A stretch of DNA of 64,000 nt from Pseudomonas sp. LP_7_YM. Lineage in GTDB: Bacteria; Pseudomonadota; Gammaproteobacteria; Pseudomonadales; Pseudomonadaceae. Position numbers and translations under genes: made by a program. This document shows positions 39,087 to 46,675 of the stretch, one piece after another. Every line of letters begins with the position of its first letter. Position 1 is the first letter of the stretch. Under the pieces are notes generated by a model. The model made no database searches and was not told the DNA's origin. It worked only from the letters and a program-made list of their open reading frames with translations. Location of the stretch: NCBI RefSeq assembly GCF_004364435.1, contig NZ_SOCT01000002.1, positions 434,001 to 498,000 on the forward strand, read 5' to 3'.

Positions 39087-39202
39087 TATTTCAACCCATT
39101 CAGGCATTTTGAAAACACACCTATGTAGCACCCTCGACGCCTTTACCTGGGCACTGAGGCCGAGCACCGAACGAAAATCAATGAATCTAAGGGGAGAGCC
39201 GC

Positions 39203-39907
39203 ATGATTTACTCCAATGTTTTGAGCGCCGTCATTTCGGCTCTCGCCACCGACGCGATGGACAACACCAGCAAGCAGGCTTGGCAGAAGCTGTATAACCC
39301 GCACAACGAAGGGAGCGCGGATCTGAGCATGCTCTCGTCGTCGAGGCGCGAGGGTATCGACCGCAAGGAGGCCGACTGCTGGATATACGCCCGCCTGCAT
39401 TCGCAGCTGATCCCTCGGCACTGGAATGCGCTGGTGGCCAAGTTCAGCACACATAAAGGCCTGAAGGTGCAGGCCATCGGCGAGCTGGTCCCGTTGGTTG
39501 CATCGCCAGCGCCCACGCTGTTCCGTTACAAAGCGGTGACGACTTGGGCCATACCGCCGCTGCAGGGGCGGCAAAATCGTTCAGGCCGCGAGGTCGCAAG
39601 CCAAACCGCCAGGACGGAGGCGGAACTCAAGGCGGTCACAAAGCAGATGCACATTGATAAGGGGCAGGGCGACGAACTGCACCGGGGCGGTAGAGAAACC
39701 TCCATCAAACGATCCACCGACATGATTGTGTTGCCCGCCGAGTTCTATGACATGAACACGTGGGACAACGAAGGCCGTCCCGAGTCTACCCGCCGTGAGT
39801 GGCGGCGCAAGATTCAGGCAGTGCTGAACGAGATGGTGAATGAAGCGTTGAGCGCGGCCGAAGTTATTCTTGAACAGGAGGGCGTTTTTTTACATCAAAC
39901 AGCGTAA
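39203..39907 (+). CDS. Phage-island early protein, possible late-gene regulator
   Basis: A 234-residue soluble protein that I cannot place in a family with certainty. AAGGGGAGAG precedes the ATG. It is the only gene between the operator region and two intrinsic terminators ahead of the lysis and tail genes, the position of antiterminators (lambda Q) or activators (PrtN) in related systems. It is basic in the centre (KAVTTWAIPPLQGRQNRSGR), with a C-terminal helical segment (RREWRRKIQAVLNEMVNEAL). There is no recognisable zinc finger or helix-turn-helix. A regulatory role is inferred from position only. Confidence 0.65.
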   Translation: MIYSNVLSAVISALATDAMDNTSKQAWQKLYNPHNEGSADLSMLSSSRREGIDRKEADCWIYARLHSQLIPRHWNALVAKFSTHKGLKVQAIGELVPLVASPAPTLFRYKAVTTWAIPPLQGRQNRSGREVASQTARTEAELKAVTKQMHIDKGQGDELHRGGRETSIKRSTDMIVLPAEFYDMNTWDNEGRPESTRREWRRKIQAVLNEMVNEALSAAEVILEQEGVFLHQTA

Positions 39908-39987
39908 TACCTGTTGACAAGCGCCCATCACGCCGTCATCATTTGTTTCATCCTGTCATTCCTGCGAACGTTAAAGAATGACACATT

Positions 39988-40014
39988 AAGCCCGACCATT
40001 GAGTCGGGCTTTTT
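39988..40014 (+). terminator. Intrinsic terminator ahead of lysis genes (1)
   Basis: AAGCCCGAC/GTCGGGCTT stem, six-base loop, followed by Ts, 81 bases past the 39203-39907 gene. Confidence 0.85.
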
Positions 40015-40048
40015 ATTTCCCGCCAGATTATTCCCCGCCAGAAGCAGC

Positions 40049-40077
40049 AAAGCCCCGACGAACTCGGGGCTTTTTTT
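40049..40077 (+). terminator. Intrinsic terminator ahead of lysis genes (2)
   Basis: AAAGCCCCGA/TCGGGGCTTT perfect stem, five-base loop, seven Ts. Two strong terminators in series separate the early gene from the holins. Confidence 0.88.
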
Positions 40078-40125
40078 GCGAGCAACTCAGTGAGAGCACG
40101 ATCCCCGAGCTATCGCCTTTGAGAG

Positions 40126-40175
40126 GCATGAAAGCTGTGGGCGCTGCCTTCAGTCGCCAAACAAAGCTTTCATGC
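40126..40175. promoter_or_regulatory. 11-base perfect inverted repeat upstream of holin genes
   Basis: GCATGAAAGCT (40126-40136) and AGCTTTCATGC (40165-40175) are perfect inverted copies, 28 bases apart, in the probable late promoter region between the second terminator and the holin. It could be an activator site with two half-sites or an RNA stem. The gap 39908-40286 holds only this and the terminators. Confidence 0.5.
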
Positions 40176-40286
40176 TGATCTACAAAGAGGATTGCTGATC
40201 CGGTGCTCTTGCGCAGGCCTCCTGCTTGCTGACGTTGCGCTTTGCTAACGCCATTATTTTTTCATGCCCAATACGGAGTCGAGCGT

Positions 40287-40613
40287 ATGGAATTCTTTCA
40301 CCGCCTGCTCGACAAGTTCGACTGGCTTATCGCGGGTCTGTTTGGCGCTTTGGTCGCCACCCGATGGCATAAAGACGACCTCACAGATCGCAGGTCGTGG
40401 TTGCTTTTTCTGCTCACAGGCATGGCCTGTGCTCACTACCTGACCGGCATGGTCAGCGCTTATTTTGCAATCATCGAGCCACGCAGCGTCGCCGGCGTGG
40501 GCTTCCTGTTGGGCACCTTTGGTGGATCGCTCATGGCAGCCGTAACGAGAGCAATCAAGGCCGCTGACCTGTGGTCAGTCATCCGAAGCAAATTCGGAGG
40601 GCCTAGCTCATGA
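40287..40613 (+). CDS. Holin-like small membrane protein
   Basis: A 108-residue protein starting MEFFHRLLDKFDWLIAGLFG, with CGGAGTCG at good distance from the ATG. It has about three hydrophobic segments (WLIAGLFGALVATRW, WLLFLLTGMACAHYLTGMVS, GVGFLLGTFGGSLMAAVT) and a short charged C-terminus, the profile of phage holins. It overlaps the next gene by four bases. It should make the inner-membrane lesions that let the endolysin out. The first 15 codons of the longer reading upstream are not used in this call. Confidence 0.72.
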   Translation: MEFFHRLLDKFDWLIAGLFGALVATRWHKDDLTDRRSWLLFLLTGMACAHYLTGMVSAYFAIIEPRSVAGVGFLLGTFGGSLMAAVTRAIKAADLWSVIRSKFGGPSS

Positions 40614-40969
40614 CATACGAATACCTCAACGCCTATGCGGCTGGCCTTATAGCCTTCTGGGCGACCTGGTGCGTATTGAGCGGCAAAGTCCAGGATGGCG
40701 TCATCGGCAAGCTTCTCTATGCGGTGATCGCCATCAGTGGGTACGCCATTCTTGCCCGGTCCGACCGCTTCTTTTTTACGCCCAACTCAGCTGGAGTAAC
40801 GATGCACGTAGCGTTGGCCTTGGCCGGATTGCGACACATGTTCATGGTCACGTATTGGCCCCGGGTAAAGCGTTGGATCTGTGTGCGACTCAATTGTGAG
40901 GGTTGCCTGCAGGATGACCGCTTCGGCAGCGAGGCAGGCAAGATCGAGCGCCGCAGGCCCTCCCGATAG
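40610..40969 (+). CDS. Second holin-like membrane protein
   Basis: A 119-residue protein with three hydrophobic segments (LNAYAAGLIAFWATWCVLSG, GKLLYAVIAISGYAILA, MHVALALAGLRHMFMVTYW) and a basic, cysteine-containing tail (VKRWICVRLNCEGC). ATGA overlap with the first holin-like gene indicates coupled translation. Pairs of such proteins act as holin and antiholin or as a two-part pore in several Pseudomonas phages and tailocins. Which is which cannot be told here. Confidence 0.65.
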   Translation: MTYEYLNAYAAGLIAFWATWCVLSGKVQDGVIGKLLYAVIAISGYAILARSDRFFFTPNSAGVTMHVALALAGLRHMFMVTYWPRVKRWICVRLNCEGCLQDDRFGSEAGKIERRRPSR

Positions 40970-41016
40970 TCGCGTTATTTTGCTGCGATGAAGACCCGGC
41001 AAACCGCGCTTTCATC

Positions 41017-41172
41017 GTGTTCAGCAGTTCAGCAGTTCAGCAGAACCCCTATCTACCGATCCACCCGCTCAAATTCGTCTACTGCGCTCAAGCCCCTCCG
41101 GGCATGGGAAGGATCACGCAGTCCTCTTTTCAGCAGAGGGTGCTGGAAGTCATCAGGAATAATCAGTCATGA
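41017..41172 (+). pseudogene. Possible 3' remnant of a neck/head gene
   Basis: An open frame, GTG-startable at 41017, whose last 43 codons read like real protein (NPYLPIHPLKFVYCAQAPPG ... FQQRVLEVIRNNQS). Its TGA overlaps the ATG of the tail terminator gene (ATGA), as neighbouring phage genes do. No ribosome site precedes it. An eight-base unit GTTCAGCA repeats three times at 41019-41042. It may be the cut-off C-terminus of an upstream head-tail gene, marking where head genes were lost. Confidence 0.35.
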
Positions 41173-41579
41173 GCCATAAAATCATCCGCTCACTGTTCGA
41201 GCAGCGTCTTGCTGCATGGGCTGCGGTACGCAACCTGCGTATCGCGTATCAGGGCTATACCTTTGATCCGCAGCCTGGCGAAACCTACCTGGCGGCCTTC
41301 ACGCTTCCGGCAGCGACCAACACAAGCACGCTTTCCGGCGACCATCGCGTCTATACGGGCGTGTTCCAGATCAATGTCGTCACGCCTGCCGGTAATGGCA
41401 CAGGCGATGCCGAAGGCATGATTGATGATCTCGACCCATTGTTTGCGCCCTTCCTGCGGCTGAAGGAGGGCGAATTCGAAGTGATGGTACTTACGCCAGT
41501 AGGGCCCGGGCCTTTGATTCAAACTGGCAACGCATTGACAGTGTCCGCCTCGTTTCAATACCGCGCTGACACCCACTAA
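41169..41579 (+). CDS. Phage tail terminator protein (lambda U-type)
   Basis: A 136-residue protein (MSHKIIRSLFEQRLAAWAAV; YTGVFQINVVTPAGNGTGDA; DLDPLFAPFLRLKEGEFEVM) with the fold signature of DUF4128-type tail terminators, which cap the end of the tail tube. It is placed directly before the tube protein, as in lambda-like tails. In a headless particle this ring would close the end that normally joins the head. Family assignment is from sequence style plus position. Confidence 0.72.
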   Translation: MSHKIIRSLFEQRLAAWAAVRNLRIAYQGYTFDPQPGETYLAAFTLPAATNTSTLSGDHRVYTGVFQINVVTPAGNGTGDAEGMIDDLDPLFAPFLRLKEGEFEVMVLTPVGPGPLIQTGNALTVSASFQYRADTH

Positions 41580-41600
41580 CCCGCCCACTGGGCAAACCCG

Positions 41601-41623
41601 AACCCGCCGAGTGCGGGTTTTTT
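41601..41623 (+). terminator. Terminator-like hairpin just before tube gene
   Basis: AACCCGC/GCGGGTT with a five-base loop and six to seven Ts, ending 24 bases before the tube-protein ATG. It is one of three nearly identical elements at 41601, 48412 and 55561. Confidence 0.75.
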
Positions 41624-41646
41624 CATTTCTGTACGAGGACAAACAC

Positions 41647-42300
41647 ATGGCTTTCAAACTACCTAACGGCGCAATTCTGGAAATTGCTACCACCCTGGCT
41701 GCTGCAAACGCTGTCAGTGCCATCAGCAATGCCAGTCCTGCGGTCGCAACTGCCGCCGCACATGGCCTCAAAGATGGGGATGTGGTTGTTGTGCGCTCTG
41801 GCTGGACCCGGTTGAACGATAAGGCAGTTCGCGTCACCGGCTCGGACACCGGTACCTTCAAGCTCGAAGGCATTGATACCACCAAAACCACTGTCTACGC
41901 GGCAGGCGCGGGGACCGGCAGCGTCCGAGCAGTCACAGCGTGGGCGCAAATCAGCCAGATTACCGAAGTGGCCTCCACCGGGGGCGAACAGCAATTCGCC
42001 ACGTTCGGCTTTCTGGAAGAGGACGAAGACCGTCAAGTACCGACCACCAAGTCTCCGGTCAGCATGACCTTCACCGTCGCAGACGATCCGCTTCTGCCAT
42101 ACGTGGCGGTCTGCGAGACCGCGGACCAGGACAAGGATGCCCGTGCGCTGCGCCTGACACTGCCCAATGGCTCGGTCATGTACTACAACGCGTACGTGTC
42201 GATCACCTCCACCCCGACCCTGTCGCGCAACAACATCATGACCCGCGTCATTACCCTGTCGCTGGCATCCCGTCCGACTCGTTATCAGGTCGCCGGGTAA
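41647..42300 (+). CDS. Major tail tube protein (lambda V-type)
   Basis: A 217-residue tube protein. GAGGACAAAC precedes the ATG at 41647; a longer in-frame reading is not used. Residues 1-20 (MAFKLPNGAILEIATTLAAA) and the segment QISQITEVASTGGEQQFATF with LEEDEDRQVPTTKSPVSMTF match lambda-like tube proteins (phage_tail_2/TTP). The C-terminal VITLSLASRPTRYQVAG ends the beta-sandwich. It should form stacked hexameric rings whose number is set by the tape measure protein. It is followed after three bases by the chaperone gene. Confidence 0.85.
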   Translation: MAFKLPNGAILEIATTLAAANAVSAISNASPAVATAAAHGLKDGDVVVVRSGWTRLNDKAVRVTGSDTGTFKLEGIDTTKTTVYAAGAGTGSVRAVTAWAQISQITEVASTGGEQQFATFGFLEEDEDRQVPTTKSPVSMTFTVADDPLLPYVAVCETADQDKDARALRLTLPNGSVMYYNAYVSITSTPTLSRNNIMTRVITLSLASRPTRYQVAG

Positions 42301-42303
42301 ACC

Positions 42304-42687
42304 ATGGCGAAGATCAAGATTGCCCAGAACCCTACCTTCAAAGCGAAGGTCGCCATTCCACGGGTGGGCGAAAAGCCTGTGGATGTGGATTTCGAGTTCA
42401 AGTACCTGGACCGGCTGGTGCTTTCCACGCTGTTCGATAAATGGAATGCCGCCCGCGAGGAGCACGCAGCCAAGGTGCAGGATGGCAATCTGCCCTGGCA
42501 GCAAGCCACGCGCGACGAGATCGCCATGCAGGTCAGCCAAATGAAAGACATCGTGTCCGGTTGGGGCTTCGATGACACGTTCAACGATGAAGCCATGACT
42601 GCGCTGGTCACCACCTGCGTGGGCGCGTCTCAAGCCGTCCTGGATGCCTACCAGGGCGCGTACCAATCGGCCCGACTGGGAAACTGA
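42304..42687 (+). CDS. Tail assembly chaperone G
   Basis: A 127-residue lambda G-type chaperone that coats the tape measure during tail assembly. It starts MAKIKIAQNPTFKAKVAIPR and has VDVDFEFKYLDRLVLSTLFD and MKDIVSGWGFDDTFNDEAMT, typical of this family. Near its end the slippery heptamer GGGAAAC (42678-42684) lies in the right phase for a -1 shift, and the stop TGA follows directly. Most ribosomes should finish here and give G. Confidence 0.85.
   Translation: MAKIKIAQNPTFKAKVAIPRVGEKPVDVDFEFKYLDRLVLSTLFDKWNAAREEHAAKVQDGNLPWQQATRDEIAMQVSQMKDIVSGWGFDDTFNDEAMTALVTTCVGASQAVLDAYQGAYQSARLGN
42678..42684 (+). promoter_or_regulatory. Programmed -1 frameshift site GGGAAAC
   Basis: The zero frame reads CTG GGA AAC TGA, so G GGA AAC is a canonical X XXY YYZ heptamer; lambda uses GGGAAAG at the same place. 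Shifting back one base enters the frame of the downstream T region, and 42750 is exactly 24 codons on. Site, phase and position all agree with lambda G/G-T. Confidence 0.88.
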
Positions 42688-42998
42688 CGGCGACGGCCCG
42701 GATCCTGTACGAGTCCGGTCCGTCGGACGCCGATCTCGCTGCGTTTCACATGACCAAGTCGGACATCCCGGAAATCGAGCATGAGGTGCTGGCTGATGTC
42801 TGGCCGGCCTTTCGCCTGTTCGAAGCGCTGTCCACCCAGTGGCGCGTCGGTATGGGCGGGCCGGTTGGTCTTGACTACGGCGCCATCCCCTCTACCGGCT
42901 CCATGCTTGGCATGAAGCGTAAAGAAATCACCGCAGCCTTCCATGACGTTCGCGTCATGGAGGCTGAGGCCCTGCTCATCATGAGCCAATCAAAATAG
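42678..42998 (+). CDS. T extension of tail chaperone GT (made by -1 frameshift)
   Basis: In the -1 frame the text is open from the slippery site to TGA at 42998: KLTATARILYESGPSDADLA, then MTKSDIPEIEHEVLADVWPA, a DUF1799-type T domain, ending ALLIMSQSK. No ribosome site precedes an internal start, which supports expression as a G-T fusion of about 231 residues. GT links the tape measure-chaperone complex to tube subunits. The stop is ten bases before the tape measure ATG. Confidence 0.85.
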   Translation, partial: GKLTATARILYESGPSDADLAAFHMTKSDIPEIEHEVLADVWPAFRLFEALSTQWRVGMGGPVGLDYGAIPSTGSMLGMKRKEITAAFHDVRVMEAEALLIMSQSK

Positions 42999-43008
42999 CG
43001 GAGCGAGC

Positions 43009-44388
43009 ATGCCAACCATTGCTGAACTCGGAATCAAAATCGATTCCACCGATGCCGCGAAGGCGAGCTCCGTCCTCGACAAGCTGACAGCGGCGGCCGG
43101 GCGAGCGGAGAAAGCTACAGAAGGCGTCGCTCGCGGAGCCGACAAGGCTTCGAAGGCGACCAGGCATCAAACCAGTGAAGTGTCAGGCCTGCTGGGCAAG
43201 GTTGACCCAACGTCCAAGGCGTTGGGCCGTCTGGAGGGTCTGCAGTTATCAACGTTCGGGCTTAAATCGGGTCCTTTGAGTCCGTCCACGTTCAGTGAAT
43301 ACCCGAAAAAAACCGACGGTCCGTCGGCAGGTAACGATGAAACTGCGCAACAGCGTGTCCTCAAACAACGGCAGGACACCCTGAGGCGTGAGGGACAACG
43401 TGCCGTACTCAACGTGGGACATGGCGACCGTCAGAACAAGCTAAATGGGGAGTTGGATCAACAGGAAGAGCTGTTTGCCAAGCAAAAGTCAGAGCTAAAA
43501 AGTAAAGGGTCCGACCCGTCGGGGGGTGGGCTATCCAGTGACCAATACAAGAAACAACTCCAAGATCTGGTCGTTGCCAATGACAAGGCCACCGACCAGA
43601 TCCATCGGAACTATGCCGACCTGCAGGCCGCTCAAGGTGACTGGACCAATGGCGCAACCGCGGCATTGGAAAACTATGTGGACACCGCCGGGGACGTTGC
43701 GGGAAGGACGAAAACCCTGTTCACAGGCGCCTTCAGCTCCATGGAAGACGCGGTGTTCAACTTTGCAATGACCGGCAAGCTTTCTTTCTCGGACCTTGCC
43801 AAGTCCATCATCTCGGACATGGCCCGCGTCGCTGCACGGCAGGCGTCTTCATCGCTACTGAGCTCGTTGTTTGGACTTGGGTTGAGCTACTTCACCGGCG
43901 GTGGATCAGCGCCCACCGTAACCACAGGCTCCGTGGGCGACACATCGTTTAGTTTCAATCCTCAGCTCGATGTGTCCGGGCTAGCTTACAAGCAAGCCAA
44001 TGGGGGGGCGTGGTCTGGCGGCGTGCAGATGTTTGCCAACGGCGCAGCCTTTACCAACAACATCGTCAGCACCCCGACTGCGTTCGGTATGGCCGGTGGT
44101 CACGCTGGCTTGATGGGCGAGGCCGGGCCTGAGGCCATCATGCCCCTGACCCGCACTTCAAGCGGTGCGCTCGGTGTGCGCTCGGTGGGAGGAGGCGGTT
44201 CAAGTGTCCAGATCAGCGCGCCGGTGACGGTGGTCACCCAAGACCGCAGCGGTGAAGGGATGCAGATTGATCAGCAAGTGCTCCAGCAGAATTTGCAAAA
44301 ACAGATGCAGGCAGCTGCCGAGAAGGCCGTCGCAGAATCATGGCGCGCTGGCGGTGTGAGTTACCGCAATGTCAACGGGAGGGCATGA
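43009..44388 (+). CDS. Tape measure protein H, unusually short
   Basis: 459 residues, while lambda H has 853. The N-terminal 70 residues (MPTIAELGIKIDSTDAAKAS; LDKLTAAAGRAEKATEG) and VDPTSKALGRLEGLQ match lambda-family tape measures. The C-terminal part (LFTGAFSSMEDAVFNFAMTG; MGEAGPEAIMPLTRT) is the conserved tail-end domain. The long central helical and hydrophobic stretch is missing; the sequence passes from VDPTSKAL into a charged segment within about 40 residues. It is either a deletion with loss of function or a real short ruler. At the usual 0.15 nm per residue it would specify a tail of about 70 nm. Confidence 0.82.
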   Translation: MPTIAELGIKIDSTDAAKASSVLDKLTAAAGRAEKATEGVARGADKASKATRHQTSEVSGLLGKVDPTSKALGRLEGLQLSTFGLKSGPLSPSTFSEYPKKTDGPSAGNDETAQQRVLKQRQDTLRREGQRAVLNVGHGDRQNKLNGELDQQEELFAKQKSELKSKGSDPSGGGLSSDQYKKQLQDLVVANDKATDQIHRNYADLQAAQGDWTNGATAALENYVDTAGDVAGRTKTLFTGAFSSMEDAVFNFAMTGKLSFSDLAKSIISDMARVAARQASSSLLSSLFGLGLSYFTGGGSAPTVTTGSVGDTSFSFNPQLDVSGLAYKQANGGAWSGGVQMFANGAAFTNNIVSTPTAFGMAGGHAGLMGEAGPEAIMPLTRTSSGALGVRSVGGGGSSVQISAPVTVVTQDRSGEGMQIDQQVLQQNLQKQMQAAAEKAVAESWRAGGVSYRNVNGRA

Positions 44389-44390
44389 GT

Positions 44391-44729
44391 ATGGCGATCG
44401 AAACATTCATCTGGCCGACACAGTCAGGTGATGCACCTGATATTACCTACCGCAACCGCACGTCACAGTTCGGCAGCGGCTATAAGCAGATAGTCGGGGA
44501 CGGGCCGAACAACAAGGAAAGCTCGTACCCGATCACCTTCACCGGCTCCAAAGCCAAAGCGCTGGAGATTATGGCGTTCTTTGATCGGCATGCGGGCGCC
44601 AAAGCCTTTATCTGGACGACTCCACTCGGTGAGGCCGGGTTCTTTACCTGCCAGAAGCCGGTGCCAACTCCAATCGGCGGCGGCCAGTTCAAAGTCACCA
44701 CCACCTTCAACCAAGCATTTCACCCATAA
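44391..44729 (+). CDS. Minor tail protein M
   Basis: A 112-residue protein of the lambda M family (MAIETFIWPTQSGDAPDITY; FGSGYKQIVGDG; AFIWTTPLGEAGFFTCQKPV). It is part of the distal tail complex at the tip end of the tube. The start may be 44391 or an ATG six bases earlier that overlaps the H stop as ATGA; GGGAGGG spacing suits the later one. It lies nine bases before L. Confidence 0.85.
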   Translation: MAIETFIWPTQSGDAPDITYRNRTSQFGSGYKQIVGDGPNNKESSYPITFTGSKAKALEIMAFFDRHAGAKAFIWTTPLGEAGFFTCQKPVPTPIGGGQFKVTTTFNQAFHP

Positions 44730-44738
44730 GGATTCTCC

Positions 44739-45488
44739 ATGCCATTGATCAGTGACCTGCAGGTTCTCGAGCCTGGCAGTGAAGTGCTGTTGTTCGAAGT
44801 GGATGGCTCGGACTATGGCGCTGATATCCTACGTTTTCACGGACATTCAATACCGCACACACCAGCGCAGATCATGTCGGCGGGTGTCGACGCGGATCAG
44901 CTTCCAGCCCAATCAATCTGGTGGCAGGGCAACGAGTACGGTGCCTGGCCAGTGCAGGTCGAGGGCATCGAGGCCAATGGCGACGGTACAGCGGTGCGAC
45001 CAAAGCTGTCGGTTGGCAACGTCAGCGGACGGATCACGGCGCTGTGTCTGGCCTTCGAAGACTTGCTTGGTTTCAAGCTCACCGTGCGGCACACGTTGGC
45101 GCGCTATATCGACGCTGGGAACTTCCCGGCGGGCAATTCAGAGGCCGACCCGACGCAAGAGGCTATCGAAGTCTGGTACCTGGACCAGAAAACCAATGAG
45201 GACGGTGAAACCGTTTCGTGGGAGCTGGCCAGCCCAGGCGACGTTGGTAGCGAGTCCATAGGCCGCCAAATGACCACGCTATGTCACTGGTGCCTGACCG
45301 GCGGATATCGTGGGCCGAACTGTGGTTACACCGGGCCGTACCACGACAAGGATGGCAACCTGACCGACAAACCCGAACTCGACGAATGCAATGGCCTGCT
45401 TACGACAGGCTGCGAGCCTCGTTGGGGTGCGAGCAACGAATTGCCCTTCGGCGGTTTCCCGGCCGTCTCTCTGATTGCCAGGAGTTGA
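44739..45488 (+). CDS. Minor tail protein L (Fe-S tail hub component)
   Basis: A 249-residue lambda L-type protein. The N-terminal MPLISDLQVLEPGSEVLLFE and the middle segment LCLAFEDLLGFKLTVRHTLA are family-typical. The C-terminal domain has CHWC, NCGY, ECN and GCEPRWG cysteines, matching the [4Fe-4S] domain shown for lambda gpL. It connects the tube and the J hub. Confidence 0.87.
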   Translation: MPLISDLQVLEPGSEVLLFEVDGSDYGADILRFHGHSIPHTPAQIMSAGVDADQLPAQSIWWQGNEYGAWPVQVEGIEANGDGTAVRPKLSVGNVSGRITALCLAFEDLLGFKLTVRHTLARYIDAGNFPAGNSEADPTQEAIEVWYLDQKTNEDGETVSWELASPGDVGSESIGRQMTTLCHWCLTGGYRGPNCGYTGPYHDKDGNLTDKPELDECNGLLTTGCEPRWGASNELPFGGFPAVSLIARS

Positions 45489-45490
45489 CC

Positions 45491-46246
45491 ATGCTGAAAT
45501 ACATTTTGAAGTCGGTGCAGGCGCATGCGGCGTCTGAATATCCACGCGAGTCTTGCGGCCTGCTGATTCGCGTTGGCCGTAAACAGCAGTACATTGCGTG
45601 CACCAACTCAGCGACCGAGCCCAATGAGGAATTTCGCATTAGCCCGCAGGATTACGCGGCAGCCGACGACCAGGGCGAGGTGATCGGCATCGTTCACTCG
45701 CACCCGGACGCTACCAGTAGGCCATCGCCGCGCGACCTTGCCATGTGCGAAGCGACCGCGCTGCCCTGGCACATTCTCAGCTGGCCTGAGGCAGACCTGC
45801 GGACCATAGTGCCCACCGGCAACACCCCGCTGCTGGGCCGTCCATTTGTGCACGGTGCCTGGGACTGCTGGCAAGTCTGCGCTGATTGGTACAAGCGCGA
45901 ATGGGGGCTGGAGTTCGAAGCCTTCAAGCGCGAGGACGGTTGGTGGGAGCAGGCCGATGGCCCGAGTCTGTATGAGCAGGCCTATGACGCAGCGGGGTTC
46001 TACCGAGTTGGCACGCCGCAACGCGGCGACATGATCGTGATGGAAGTCGGGCGCACCAAACACCCCAATCACGCCGGGATCTTCCTCGGCGCTGACCCAA
46101 CCCATCCCTCCGAGTCAGTCACGGTGCATGGCGCCGGGCCGTTCCTCCTGCATCACCTGTGGGGTAAGCCGTCCGAGATCATCGTCTTCGGCGGGCCTTG
46201 GCATGAGCGAGCGCGACTGATACTTCGCCACCGTCATGCGCAGTGA
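45491..46246 (+). CDS. Tail assembly protein K (JAMM + NlpC/P60)
   Basis: A 251-residue two-domain protein. Residues 1-110 form a Mov34/JAMM peptidase fold with HSHPDATSRPSPRD. Residues about 115-240 form an NlpC/P60 cysteine peptidase with the catalytic Cys in GAWDCWQVCADWY and His in HPNHAGIFLG. AGGAG lies directly before the ATG, within the L stop. K is needed to fit J into the tip and may also cut peptidoglycan on the target cell. Its last 25 codons are partly duplicated at 47330-47410. Confidence 0.87.
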   Translation: MLKYILKSVQAHAASEYPRESCGLLIRVGRKQQYIACTNSATEPNEEFRISPQDYAAADDQGEVIGIVHSHPDATSRPSPRDLAMCEATALPWHILSWPEADLRTIVPTGNTPLLGRPFVHGAWDCWQVCADWYKREWGLEFEAFKREDGWWEQADGPSLYEQAYDAAGFYRVGTPQRGDMIVMEVGRTKHPNHAGIFLGADPTHPSESVTVHGAGPFLLHHLWGKPSEIIVFGGPWHERARLILRHRHAQ

Positions 46247-46279
46247 TAGTCTCGGACTATTTATCACTTGGAGATCATC

Positions 46280-46630
46280 ATGCGAATTTTGATAGGGGCG
46301 CTCGCAGTTGCTTTGCTGGCTGGTTGCCTTGCGCGGCCAATGAATGAGGTAAGGCAAGATGGTCCGAATAAGATTCTCTACTCCAAGAAACCGGATCAAG
46401 CGGTCGCTCTGTGCGTCCAGTACGAATGGCAGAACCAGTCGTTATTCGGGGTCACGCCTGAAGCAACAATGCAAGCGCGTCGAGAGTCTGGCTATACAGT
46501 CTTCACTGCTGCATCTGAATACTTCGTAGACATTCGGCCTGTGGCGTCCGGCTCAGAGGCCAGGTACTACGTCAACGTAGACAACTGGATTGCGAAGGCG
46601 AGGCTGGAGAGAATCAACTTCTGTCTCTAA
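46280..46630 (+). CDS. Small lipoprotein between K and I
   Basis: A 116-residue predicted lipoprotein: MRILIGALAVALLAGCLARP has a clear lipobox (LAGC), acylation at Cys16. The mature part is soluble with two further cysteines. GGAG lies seven bases before the ATG. It is not a lambda tail structural gene; accessory genes in this slot are often added to phages. Known phage lipoproteins near tail genes block superinfection at the receptor, so self-protection against the released particles is a reasonable guess, unproven. Confidence 0.7.
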   Translation: MRILIGALAVALLAGCLARPMNEVRQDGPNKILYSKKPDQAVALCVQYEWQNQSLFGVTPEATMQARRESGYTVFTAASEYFVDIRPVASGSEARYYVNVDNWIAKARLERINFCL

Positions 46631-46675
46631 TGAAACTTCAAGCCCGCTCCGTTGGGTTTTATCAAGGAAAATTTA

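Noticed and set aside
39908..40286. PrtN P-box promoter as in pyocins
   Set aside because: No run of ATTG-N-GT type repeats was found. Only an unrelated 11-base inverted repeat is present.
41019..41042. Three GTTCAGCA units as a CRISPR or att-type array
   Set aside because: Units are 8 bases and directly joined without spacers. It is a short tandem repeat only.
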